A stretch of 64,000 nucleotides of DNA from Puccinia triticina (lineage: Eukaryota > Basidiomycota > Pucciniomycetes > Pucciniales > Pucciniaceae): NCBI RefSeq assembly GCF_026914185.1, contig NC_070570.1:4216001-4280000 (forward strand), given 5' to 3'. The number at the start of each line of letters is the position of its first letter. Position 1 is the first letter of the stretch. A model generated the notes under the pieces. The model was not told the origin of the DNA. It did not search any database and saw nothing but the letters and a program-made list of their open reading frames with translations. The position numbers and the translations under genes are program-made. This document shows, in pieces, positions 54,329-64,000 of the stretch.

Positions 54329-55423
54329 TAAAATGATGAACAAAATTATCATTCAATCAGAATACCAAAAAAACCAATTTGAATTAATTAATTATTTTTT
54401 GCATACCCCCTTTTCTGGGGTATATACTTAGGGAATAACTTTTTTGTTACATGCCCCAGCCGCACAAAAATTTCAGGGCACTTATGATTGTGAATATTCT
54501 ACATTACCTGAAATTTTTAGGATTTTCAGGGAGTGCGCGGTGGGCTTAGTAGGAAATTTCCTGCTAACTGAATAACTTTTTTGTTACATTTCCAAACAAG
54601 TTGAAAATTTCAGGAGTATTTAAAATGTGTATATTCTCCGTTTCCTGAAATTTTTAGCAATGGGGTGGCACAAAAACATGAGATATAAGGGGTGTGCGGC
54701 AGTCTTAATGGGAAAAATCTGGCTAATTGAATAGCTTTTTTGTTACATATAACAGCAGTCTAACAACTTGAGTAAAATTTCAAATATGAATATCCTCTGT
54801 GACATGACATTTTTAGTAATGTTGTGGCATCATAAGCTGAGATGTAAGGGATGCGCGCTAGTCATAATACCTACTACTGCGCACCCCATATAACTCATGT
54901 TCTGATGCCACAACATTGCTAAAAATTCAAGGTCACGGAGAAGATGCATATTTCAAAGTTCACTCAAGGTTTTAGACTGCTGTGATATGTAACAAAAAAG
55001 CTATTCAATTAGCCGGATTTTTCCCCTTAAGACTGCCGCACACCCCTTATATCTCATGTTTTCATGCCACACCATTGCTGAAAATTTCAGGAAACGAAGA
55101 ATATGTAGATTTTGAATATTCCTGAAATTTTTAGCTTGTTTGGAAATGTAGCAAAAAAGTTATTCAGTTAGCAGGAAATTTCCTACTAAGCCCACCGCGC
55201 ACTCCCTGAAAATCCTAAAGATTTCAGGGAATGTAGAATATTCACAATCATAAGTGCCCTGAAATTTTTGTGCGGCTGGAGCATGTAACAAGAAATTTAT
55301 CCCCTTAGTGTTTACCCCAGAAAAGCGGGTACGCAAAAAACCGGGTACAAATTAATTAATCAATTGGAGATTGAGTTTTTTGCAATTCTGATTGCATGAT
55401 AATTATGTTCATCATTTTAGATG
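54329..55423. repeat. 1.1-kb foldback palindrome
   Basis: Two arms of about 540 bp are imperfect reverse complements around a centre near 54868. Matching pairs include CTAAAATGATGAAC with GTTCATCATTTTAG, GGAAATTTCCTGCTAACTGA with its complement, and GAGTGCGCGGTGGGCTTAGT with its complement. A TTTTTTGTTACAT motif recurs three times per arm. 54202-54328 outside the left arm repeats GTACCCGGTTTTT. Non-coding. Confidence 0.88.
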
Positions 55424-55425
55424 AA

Positions 55426-55450
55426 CTAGAGGCCAAGGCGGCTTCGCTGC
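55426..55450 (-). other. Helitron-like 3' terminus, opposite orientation
   Basis: Minus strand reads GCAGCGAAGCCGCCTTGGCC then TCTAG and T. It faces the terminus at 54201, and the foldback repeat lies between them. Confidence 0.62.
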
Positions 55451-55684
55451 TGCAAATTGAATGGCCATCCCACCACTTTCAATCACCCTTTCCCTTAACA
55501 GGCTAGCCATATTAGTTAGGCAAAACAATTTTAAAACTGGCGAAGTAGACTGTTGTGAAGTATCCCCCATTCCCTGCTAAGGAACACAAACTCCATTGCA
55601 TCCCATGCATGCAAAAAAACCAACTTTCCAGTTGCTCTGCACAAGTGCCACCTGCGCAAGGGCAAGGGGTTTTGGTTGGAGGGG

Positions 55685-55743
55685 GCTGGACTTAACTAAG
55701 TCCCTCCTGGGCGCAAAGCGCCCCCCTCTGAATGAGGGACTAA
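55685..55743 (+). repeat. GGGACTTAG hairpin repeat (one of four copies)
   Basis: AAGTCCCTCC, inner hairpin GGGCGCAAAGCGCCC, then CCTCTGAATGAGGGACTAA. Related copies lie at about 49136-49171, 56276-56332 and 61758-61812, sharing a GC hairpin followed by CCTCC-N-AAGGAGGGACTTA. Nature unknown; it could be the terminus of a small mobile element. Confidence 0.55.
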
Positions 55744-56275
55744 CATTTGTTTTTTTTGGCATGACAGGTTTGCTCAATGTACATGAACAGGCAAGAATCC
55801 TGCAAATCTATCAGTATTTGTTTTGTTATATATCACCCCACCTTAATGGTCAAGGAATCAGCTAGCAAGAAGGCCTCATAATGGGTAAGACGCGGGTCCC
55901 CAGGGGCATTGTCTCACAGATTACAATCCATTTGATGTCAGTGTCATCAAAAAATGCAAAATTTCTTCTGCTTTTCATCCTTTGTACATACACCTGTCAG
56001 AGCTATGGAAAAAAAGAAGACCAATGTGTCACTTTTTTGCCTCAAAGGAACTGTATTCACTTCACTGTTTCAGGGTACCCGGTGGAGTGTCTCACAGGTC
56101 AACTTCTGATGCTGTTTTTTTGTTGAAGGAGGGATGGTACAGCCCCAAAATTTTGTGAGGTTGTAGGCCAAGTGTAGACCTTCATCATGTTTGGTACGGT
56201 GCCACAATAGCTATTGTTTTGGAAACGTTATTGCAGTCTTGGGATTTTCTCTGCAAAATCTGAAAAGTCCACTGA

Positions 56276-56332
56276 CTCAGAAGTCCCTCCTTTGGAGGCG
56301 GGCGCAAAGATCCCAGGAGGGACTTGGCTCAG
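56276..56332 (-). repeat. GGGACTTAG hairpin repeat
   Basis: GAAGTCCCTCCTTTGGAGGC ... AGGAGGGACTT, with a weaker inner hairpin than the other copies. 55744-56275 around it has no recognised gene. Confidence 0.5.
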
Positions 56333-56399
56333 TTTGGGAGGGGGCCTTTGACTCGCGAGCGGTACGGCAGGGGAAGGGACGGTGGGGGAGTCACAATAT

Positions 56400-57000
56400 T
56401 AGATCTACTCTTGATGACCTGTCTTACTGGTCATTGAGAGGTGGTGAGTCCCCTCAATGACCGGTCTGACCGGTCATCGAGAGGAGATGTGAGTCCCCTC
56501 GGTGACCAGCAAAGAACGGTCATCAAGAAGAGATGTGAGTCCCCTTGATGACCGGCAAAGACCGGTCATCAACAGCTGTTAGTCCCCACGGTGACCGGCA
56601 CAAACCGGTTATCTAGAGCCGTGAGTCCTCTCAATGACCGGTCTAACCGGTTAGACCGGTCATTGAGAGGTGGTGAGTCCTCTCATTTCCTGGTCTGTGC
56701 CGGTCATCAAGAGGTGGTGATTCTTCTCAAGGACCGGTCTAACCGGTCATTCAGAAGTGGTGAGTCCTCTCAATGACCGGTCTAACCGGTCATTGAGAGG
56801 GGGTGAGTCCTCTCAATGACCGGTCTAACCGGTCATTGAGAGGTGGCGAGTCCTCTCAATGCTGGTCACACCGGTCATTGAGAGAAGATGTGAGTCCCCT
56901 CAATGACCGGCAAAGACCGGTCATCAAGAGAAGTCCCCTCGATGACCGGTCTGACCAGTCATTGAGAGGAGATGTGAGTCCCCTCAGCTGCCAGCAGTAG
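56400..57000. repeat. ATGACCGG minisatellite array 4
   Basis: Units of about 43 bp with TCTCAATGACCGGTCTAACC followed by its inverted half and GAGAGGTGGTGAGTCC; most units can fold on the palindrome ACCGGT. Short ORFs here are artefacts. Confidence 0.9.
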
Positions 57001-57469
57001 GAGTGTTTTGATCACGTACTTCAGGATGGTCCATGTATATGAGCTTCATGGCAATTGGAATGGCTTATGATGAGTCAAGAGCCTATGATAGGTTGAAAAT
57101 TTGCCGGTACAGGAAACGCTGTTAGTCTAGATTGAAACAGGTAAACCTTGATAAAATCCACGTGTTCACTTACAATTGTGCATAAACTGAAAATTCAGTG
57201 GATGAGGAAAACAAAATAAGAAAAGGTTGGAATTCTATCAGCCATTTAGCTGACGAAATCTCCAGTAGTCGTGGTTTGAGCCACACTCTTTCTTTAAAAG
57301 GAGGCACAATATACCTGAAGACAGCATTTAGTGCGACTGTAGAAGCAAATTTCAAAATACCCATCAAGATTGACACAACAATCACCGACCAAACCGCATA
57401 AACAGGGACTTTCTGGACTGAGAGACGACTGAAGATACCGCAATCGGGCAGACCACCATCACAATTATG
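57001..57469. other. Spacer, no recognised feature
   Basis: A 67-codon ORF (57198-57401) starting MDEENKIRKGWNSISHLA has no recognisable domain or neighbour support. Confidence 0.35.
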
Positions 57470-57570
57470 ATAAGAAAGGCGGTCAACTCACCTGGGCAGC
57501 TCAAGAAATTGAGTGCCATATGTACTAGGCCACCATGGGTGTATGTCTGATGCCGCATGACACAAGGCTT
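57470..57570 (-). pseudogene. hAT transposase remnant
   Basis: Plus-strand ACCTGGGCAGCTCAAGAAATTGAG... parallels hAT-1 at 21686-21735 (ACCTGGACAGCTCAAGACATCAAG, then GCCATAT and AGGCC). It is a short piece of the region upstream of hATC, antisense, from a related element. Confidence 0.5.
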
Positions 57571-57651
57571 GAACTCGGTCACCTCAATGGTAAGAAGCAT
57601 TATTGCATACAAGGACCGAGTTCACGTCGGGGTAGTGATGCATTCAAGGGA

Positions 57652-58487
57652 TGTCAGCCTTAGAGTCAACACAGTTGACCTAAAGTCTGCCTCTTTTCTA
57701 CTCATTACATATGAAAGTACTTCATATCCTTTTCATCTTAATTGATATCACTGTTTTGACTTCATTTTCTGTTTCCTCATGCAATTTTAACCCTAGTTAC
57801 AACTTATCAATTCTTTGTAACTATACTCCTTCCCTGAGTTCTTGAGTTATGGCGCGCATGCGCAGTTGTGACATGTCAGCGCTAACAGGTGCGCCAAACC
57901 ACATGTACATATGTAATTACATAAGCAAACTGTGAAAATTTTCGAAGTCAGGATCCCCCATGCAGCTGGAGGATCCACAGACTTCAGCACACCAGAACCA
58001 CACCCCAGATAACCCAGGATCACCACCAAAGAGACTACCACGCTCCCAGTATACCTACCGTCACAGGCGCCTAGGATATTGACAGTAAGTAGACTCTTTT
58101 CACTGAACCTTGCTTATCCAGAGTTAAACTCTTGACTGTTTCTTCTTTTATTCAACACTTTCAATCTTAAAAGATCAAAAGGTTATCTCTGGTTAAGACC
58201 TACAAAACCAGAGCAGAGTAGTAACCCTACTTCTGAATCCCACCAACGTTTCCTTGTTGTGAGTGGAGGCTGTTGCACTCTTTCTTGGCCTTGCACAGCT
58301 GGAATCCAACTTTTCCAGGTTGAGAATAGCCCAGATCAATTAATTAAGACTTAAAGTCTAGGCCTGATCTTCTCTTTCTCTCTTTCTTTCTTCTCTCTCT
58401 GTTTGTATTTCTCTATCCCAAGAAATCCAACCAGAGTCCCCCCATTCTCCCTGTGTCCTGTTGTCACACAAGAGACACAGGCTCACA
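57652..58487 (+). repeat. Solo LTR of the Gypsy-2 family
   Basis: 836 bp, TGTCAGCCTTAGAG...GGCTCACA, with the 5-bp duplication AGGGA (57647-57651, 58488-58492). Similar over its length to 37613-38798 but without the MITE and the 46-bp duplication. No internal region, so it is the product of LTR-LTR recombination. Confidence 0.9.
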
Positions 58488-58492
58488 AGGGA

Positions 58493-60020
58493 GCTTTACA
58501 TGTGTAGAGTATCAGTGGAGACCCTGTTGACACTGACAGCAGCATGACTCACCAAGTCAAATTCCAGAAAGTGCTTGAATTGGCGACCAGTGAATGTTTC
58601 AAAGGTCGTCGTGAGAGTAACCAGTCCATTAACTGAGATCGCTGGGAGGAGGCTGAGCCGGGCTGCATTCTGATTGACAAGGAATTGCTCTGAGGGAGTG
58701 CCTCATGGCGACCGGGCAAAGGATCGGAGGAGATCCTTGTCAGAGAAGGCACTTTTGTCTACAGAGCCAACAAAACAATAACAGTCATCTTTGTGCGGAA
58801 AAAAACACAGGCTGATTGGAGATGCACACCTGTAAAGACCAAGAGCTTGGCTGGATAATACTCCATTTGCTTCATGAAGGAGTATTTAGCGAGAAACAAA
58901 CCAGGTTTGAGTCATACGAGCTCGATCATCAAAGGAGAATCTTCTCTTGATAGTTTGGCTTTAATCACACATTGAGTTTCCCCGTATAGGCCAAGCCATC
59001 GAGCAAAAGACTGCCGCAAAACCGAACATCCAAGAAGCTGTCAAATGTCTGAAAAGGATAAGCCCTCAAGGGCCATCCGAACGGCGTGAAATTTGGTGTC
59101 CGGGGCGTAGGACCGGAAGCCCATCGTAAGATTTGGATTTCTGTGCGTTGCTGAGAAGATAGACCAACCAAAGACTGCAGGAAAGGTCACCGTGGTCGTG
59201 ATTGGATGAGGCCGGACACCTGCCAATCCTTGATCACAGCAAGGCATTTGGGTGGCAAAAATTGCTGATGTGCAGCTTAAGGACATAACTCTAAGTCATC
59301 GACTTGCTTGTTTGTCCAAGGGTTCATCAAAACAGGACCCTGGCAAGCGCAGCCAGAGGGTACGCATGAAAATGTATGAATGTTTAAAGCCACTTTGGCT
59401 CACAACCAAACATGATAAATGGATTCTGAAAAGATGGGCACATGTAGGCTTAAAGGGAAAATAATGTACTGCTAATTTCTCCTCAAAATGTGGTAAATGT
59501 TGTAAAGAAAAGCCAAAAATGTCTTTTAAAAATGTATGAATCCCACAATTTTTGAATTGATTTTCATGCGTACCCTCTGGCCGTGCTTGCCAGGGTCCTA
59601 TCAAAACACAATACACAGCAGATAAATACAGCAAAAGCAAAAAAGCTTGCGGGTGCGGGAGGCCGAAAATTGCCTGCTGCATTTCAGCCACACACCTGTA
59701 CAGCTCCGCTGTACAGGATGTCACATCGCCTCTGGGCGACTGGTTGAGCTTGATTTGCGTGTCGGGTTGACTGTTGGGTGGGGCAGGTAGTCCTGGGGAA
59801 GCAGCTGATGAGGGTAAAATTGCACCAGGATTCCAATGGTGCAACCCTCAATACCCCAATGTTGATGATGAAGGAAATAGAATTTTTCTTCCAATGATAT
59901 TCCTGTATGCAGCTTGACATACAGGACCTATACAGGCTTGAAGGGCAGTGGCTGAGATTCCAAAATTGGGCCTGCCGGACCACAAGCTTTTTCGCTTTTG
60001 CTGTACATACATGCCAGTAG
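58493..60020. other. Unassigned region
   Basis: No domain recognised on either strand. Minus-strand ORFs of 182 (59844-59296) and 99 codons overlap and have low-complexity or frame-shadow character. It may be old decayed transposon sequence. Confidence 0.35.
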
Positions 60021-60452
60021 CTCTCCTCCCCTCAACCAGTCATCAATGGGATGACCGGTCATCAATCAACCGGTCATGACAGGATGACCAGTCCTCATGA
60101 CGGTCATTCAATAGGTTGACCGGTCAAATATTAAGACCAGCACACACTTGAAAGACTGCCGTTTGAACGGCCATTGATAGTATGACCGGTCATTCGACTG
60201 GACAACCGGTCATTCGACTGGACAACCGGTCATTCGACTGGACAACCGGTCATTCGACTGGACAACCGGTCATTTGACTGGACGACCGGTCATTCGACTG
60301 GACGACCGGTCATTCGACTGGACGACCGGTCATTCGACTGGACGACCGGTCATTCATCTCATTCATCAATTGGATACTGGACAACCAGTCATTCAACTAG
60401 ATAACCGTTGATCCAATTGGATGACCGGTCAGTTGACTGGATGACCGGTCAC
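60021..60452. repeat. ATGACCGG minisatellite array 5
   Basis: At 60180-60355 about eight near-identical 20-bp units, CCGGTCATTCGACTGGACAA, with A/G variants in the last bases; flanked by irregular ATGACCGGTCA units. It is split from array 6 by a solo LTR. Confidence 0.92.
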
Positions 60453-61143
60453 TGTCAGCCATCTGCTAACGCAGTCAGCACAGAGAATGACAAACTGCGG
60501 GCCGCCACAGAAGATGGCGACCCTGCCACCAGCGGCTCTGTAGCTACCGGGGTTTAGGATCCGGCTGGGAACAGAAGCTGTGGAGGTTGAATCTCAGGAA
60601 CATTGTACCTGAGCCAATGTCGCAAGTGAACATACCCACCGGATAGGTTCTAAGGAACTTCTCACAAAGTTCTCTGAATGACGATCTGTGGTCCACAAAC
60701 CACAAGCCAACCAGCTAAAAGCTGGGTATAAAACATGAGGGATCTCCGTACCTAGGATGGTCCCCCAGATCATTATTAGTTACCAAGCCCTCTTATTTGT
60801 TGTATTGAAGATACAACAATTGGGGCGCTTACTTTCTGATCCACCTTCCACCATCTTTACACTTCTGACTCCGCTCTCGACCTCGACTTACCCAAACTAA
60901 GTAAGTCTAGGTTTTCTCCCTTTTCTCTCTCTCTCTGTCCTAGAAAGGACTCTTTCTTGAATCTCTTAGATTCCAGTTGTATTCGCTCAACCAGCCCCTC
61001 CAGACGGAGGCACGGCTTTCTCCTTGTGCTGCGGCCAAGTCAAGCACCGACAGACAGTTGTGATAGCTGAGATCAGCCGTCAAACCTTGACTATATCAAA
61101 GGTTTCATTCAGCGCGTTGCCACTATAGAGGCGCGGCCTGACA
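60453..61143 (+). repeat. Solo LTR inserted in the minisatellite
   Basis: 691 bp, TGTCAGCCATCTGC...GCGGCCTGACA, flanked by GTCAC (60448-60452) and GTCAT (61144-61148), one mismatch. Contains a TATAAAA box near 60728 and a CT-rich stretch near 60920. Starts like the Gypsy-2 LTR but is otherwise different, so it is another Gypsy family. Orientation follows the TATA box. Confidence 0.8.
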
Positions 61144-61148
61144 GTCAT

Positions 61149-61540
61149 GGTCATACAATTTGATAGCCGGTCATCCGATTAGATGGCCGGACATTTGATT
61201 GGATGACCGTTCAATCAATTGGATGACCGGTCAGCCGACTGGATGACCGGTCATTCAATTGGATGACCGGTCAGTCGACTGGATGACCGGTCATTGAATT
61301 GGATGACCGGTTAGTCAACTGGATGACCGGTCATTCAATTGAATGACCGGTCAGTCGACTGGATGACCGGTCAGACGATTTGATGGCCGGTCATACGATT
61401 GGATGGCCGGTCATTTGATTGGATGACCAGTCATTGATGGTACAATGACCGGTCACCAATAGTATGACCTGTCAGTTGATAGAATACCGGTACCAATAGT
61501 ATGCCCAGTCAATTGATAAATCGACCGGCCACCAATATGT
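61149..61540. repeat. ATGACCGG minisatellite array 6
   Basis: 20-bp half-units GGATGACCGGTCATTCAATT alternating with GGATGACCGGTCAGTCGACT. It continues array 5 across the solo LTR. Confidence 0.9.
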
Positions 61541-62217
61541 ATGGCTGGAGGGTGTCATCAGCGGTGTTGTGTTCCTTACCGAGGGGTGTATATTGTATGT
61601 ACATACATAAACACAAGGGTGGAGTTGCTGCTAGTTGGTGTTGTTATCTAAATCCACATTGCCTACTGAGCCAATACCAGCTGGCGAGGGTGGATTATTT
61701 CTTTAGCTGAGCAACCAAGCCTCGCGGAACTCGCTAGCTACCTAAAGATTTGAACTTAGCTAAGTCCCTCAATCGGAGGCGCGCGAGCGCTGTCGCAAAG
61801 CGACCCTCCAAAGGAGGGACTTACGCCCTACCTCGCAAAACAGTAGGCAGCAGAAATCCCATTTGGCTGGGGAAAATTTTCAAAATCTTCAACTCTTGAT
61901 ATCTTGACTCAAGTAAAAGCCATCAAAAATCTGAGCAGACAGGTTGGCCGCCTACATCTGCCCTTTCACTTTCCACCTTCCTGAGGTCGGATCCCTTCAA
62001 AAACACTCTTGAATCCCAAATCCAATCTGCCGCTATGTTTGCAGCCCGCCGAGGAATTTATTCCTGTTGCGCTTCATGGCGCACTTTCCTAGTTGACTCT
62101 TTCAACAACTAACCTAGGATAAATTCCTTTAGTCGTCTAGAGTAGCCTGAGATACCTGTTATCTCCGAGCTACTCGAGTATGGGTTGTGGGGGGATGGAA
62201 TCCTCTTCTCTCTCTCT
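61541..62217. other. Spacer with one GGGACTTAG hairpin copy
   Basis: 61758-61812 carries the hairpin repeat (AAGTCCCTCAATCGGAGG, inner GTCGCAAAGCGAC, end GGAGGGACTTA). Otherwise nothing recognised. Confidence 0.45.
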
Positions 62218-62220
62218 TTG

Positions 62221-63376
62221 CACCAGGAAAAAAAAATAGTCACTTGATGGCAAGTGACATGATGCAGCTTTGGTTTCTGCTCCAGAGCTACTCCAGCGCT
62301 GCTCCAAGTCTGCTCCACCAGCACTTGTAGAGCTTGCAGGACTGCACCAGAGCACTCAATGTGGCACAGTCAGCTGATCCTAATTTTTTCCCAGGAACAG
62401 CTGAGCAGTAGGCATTGACTGAGCCTGAGCCAAAGCTGAGCATTGGCTGAGCCTGGGCCACAACTGAGCATTGGATATTCCAAGCCTGAAACAAAAACAA
62501 GTGTCAGCTGGACCAAGAATATTCCAAATCTGAGCATCAGCTTAGCCAACAATGGTCCAAAGCTGAGCATTGGCTGAGCCAAGGCTGTTCTAAAGCTGAG
62601 TATCAGATGTTTTGAGACTATTCAAAATATTAATATCACCTGAGCCAAGGCTGTTCCACAGCTGAGCATCTACTGAGCCAAGGCTGGTCCACAGCTGAGC
62701 ATCAGCTGAGCCAAGGCTGGTCCACAGCTGAGCATCAGCTGAGCATCAGCTGAGCCAAGGCTGGTCCACAGCTGAGCATCAGCTGAGCATCAGCTGAGCC
62801 AAGGCTAGTCCACAGCTGAGCATTGTCTTAGCCAAGGTTGGTCCACAGCTGAGCATCAGCTGAGCCAAGGCTGGTCCACAGATGAGCATAAGCTGTTACA
62901 GGAGTGGTCAGACTCAGAATCTGAGCATTGTCTGGGCCAAGATTTATCCAAAGCTGAAAATCAGCTGAGCCAATACTGGTCCAAAGCTGAGCATTGGCTG
63001 GGCCAATGATAGTCCTAATCTGAGTCTAAGCTGAGCCATGACTGGAATAAAGCTGAAAATAAGCTGGGCCAGGACTGGTTCTGATCTGGGCAACAAAGCT
63101 GAGCATGAGCTGGGCACCAAAGCTGAGCATAAGCTGGGAGCTAAAGCTGAGTATCAGCTGACCAGAAATGGGGATCAGTGGTGCCCAGCAAAAACTGAGG
63201 ATCTCCTGTGGAAATTCTTAAACTGGTTAGATGGTGGGTAGATGGTGGGTAGATAATGGGTAGATGGTGGGTAGATGGTGGGTAGATGATGGGTAGATGG
63301 TGGGTAGATGGTGGGTAGCCCGCTGGAGCTGGCATGATGTCACTTGTCATCAAGTGACTATTTTTTTTTCCTGGTG
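62221..63376. mobile_element. CMC-2: second minisatellite-filled CACTA-like element
   Basis: 1156 bp with inverted ends CACCAGGAAAAAAAAATAG followed by TCACTTGATG, and the 3-bp duplication TTG (62218-62220, 63377-63379). The inner part is 33-bp units with CTGAGCATCAGCTGAGCC (about 62400-63160) and eight 11-bp units AGATGGTGGGT (63232-63318). No transposase. The 3-bp duplication and C-A-C start fit the CMC group, less perfectly than CMC-1. Confidence 0.78.
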
Positions 63377-63379
63377 TTG

Positions 63380-63607
63380 CCTGCCGTGCGCAGATTTGAT
63401 CTCTGCTGGCCTGGCCTTGAGAGGAGAGGGGGGCGTGTGTATTTAGGTCACTCGCCTCCATCCAGGCTGTATAGGGACACCTCCCTAAGGTCCGAGCCCG
63501 ACCCGTAACTCCAGGGAACTCGAGCCCGGCTCAGAGCTAGCCTATCCACACCCAATTCTAGCTACCGTGTCATTTTAACCCTTGCGCCTCGGCGCGGAGA
63601 TTTTTCA
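63380..63607. other. Flank of the YR-2 fragment
   Basis: No gene. GC-rich sequence after about 63480 precedes the RNase H stop and may be the terminal repeat of YR-2, but no repeat copy is in the window to confirm it. Confidence 0.35.
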
Positions 63608-64000
63608 TTACGGTACTACTTGTTCTATCAAATTTGTCAAGTCACTAGGTACTTCTATTATGATTTGGTCGCGTCTGCTATGGTCCTTCCGGGATCCTTG
63701 TGAAAGCGCATTGGCCCGGTTTTCCTTTGAAATCACTCTTTTGGCCACTAGATTTATCTGCCGCTCTGTGAGTATCTTTTGGATAACGTTCCACTCTTCA
63801 TTTACAAACTTGTCCTTTGACTTCCTTTTGTTTATCACCGTCTCTGTCGTTGTGTTATCCGTCCATACAATAAAATTCTTCCCGCGTCTTGCACCGAGTT
63901 TAATCAGCATCATCAGCCCTAGCCTCACCGCAATGGTCTCAAGGCGTGATATCCTTTCTTCTTCAATATCGAGCTCAATGGAGATTCCTTTCTCTAACTC
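63608..64000 (-). pseudogene. YR-2: RNase H end of a second YR-1-type retrotransposon (partial)
   Basis: Open from the window edge to TAA at 63608. It reads RISRLETIAVRLGLMMLIKL, then FIVWTDNTTTETVINKRKSK, EEWNVIQKILTERQ and AKRVISKENRANALSQGSRK. This matches the YR-1 block 27054-27400 residue for residue at the key positions (VWTDNTTTE, EW-x-x-IQ, ALxxGxR) but is clearly diverged, so it is a different subfamily. The frame shown is intact; the rest lies beyond the window. As in YR-1, no recombinase follows within the visible 3' sequence. Confidence 0.75.

Noticed and set aside
59296..59844. 182-codon minus-strand ORF
   Set aside because: No domain, no homologous copy in the window and no compositional signal; left as unassigned.
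60180..60360. Regular short repeats resembling a CRISPR array
   Set aside because: Units are contiguous 20-bp tandem copies without unique spacers, and the window is eukaryotic.

Overview
The window looks like a transposon graveyard from a large, repeat-rich fungal genome. It is most likely a basidiomycete, and a rust fungus (Pucciniales) is my best guess. The reasons are short GT-AG introns in a hAT transposase, chromodomain Ty3/Gypsy elements, several Copia lineages, and a retrotransposon with split direct repeats. There is almost no host coding sequence. The organism is an inference from element types; no host marker gene is present.

Layout. 1-9994: Copia-1 (+), split by a complete young insertion, Copia-2 (721-6938, minus, 919-bp LTRs that look identical, TSD TCAGA). 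Copia-1 appears to sit inside Gypsy-1 (pol, 9995-12858). 13.6-16.4 kb: decayed Copia-3. 16.4-21.2 kb: gag half of the chromovirus Gypsy-2 (minus), carrying a complete 637-bp TRIM (18779-19415) whose LTRs contain a tRNA-like sequence. 21190-24884: hAT-1 with an intron-bearing transposase and no TSD. 24885-38798: a second Gypsy-2 copy (+) with gag, protease, RT, RNase H, integrase, chromodomain and 3' LTR. It is invaded by a 5.1-kb split-direct-repeat element without TSD (YR-1, 25937-31022), a CACTA-like element stuffed with a 19-bp minisatellite (33637-34862), and a TA-flanked MITE in the LTR (37729-37929).

39812-40648 is the only good candidate for a single-copy host gene: 278 aa with an apparent signal peptide. 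41.1-43.2 kb holds a Helitron-like 3' end, a very GC-rich coding-like fragment and the start of a long repeat. 43248-47404 is Gypsy-3, split by a palindrome-rich 467-bp MITE. 47.4-53.0 kb contains two inverted copies of the long repeat plus minisatellites built on the core ATGACCGG. 53.5-55.5 kb has a hAT-like MITE, a 44-G run, three Helitron-like 3' ends and a 1.1-kb foldback palindrome. 56.4-61.5 kb has more ATGACCGG arrays and two solo LTRs. 62221-63376 is a second minisatellite-filled CACTA-like element. 63608-64000 is a fragment of a second YR-1-type RT/RNase H.

These sequences form an insertion stratigraphy rather than a cooperating system. Paralogous copies or uninterrupted reading frames supply the empty sites that date the insertions. 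Across the window the catalytic Asp of five unrelated transposition enzymes has become Asn, each time at a position where the expected codon would form a CpG. Enzymes whose active-site codons lack CpG, or that sit in the youngest element, are intact. This points to methylation- or RIP-like C-to-T decay.
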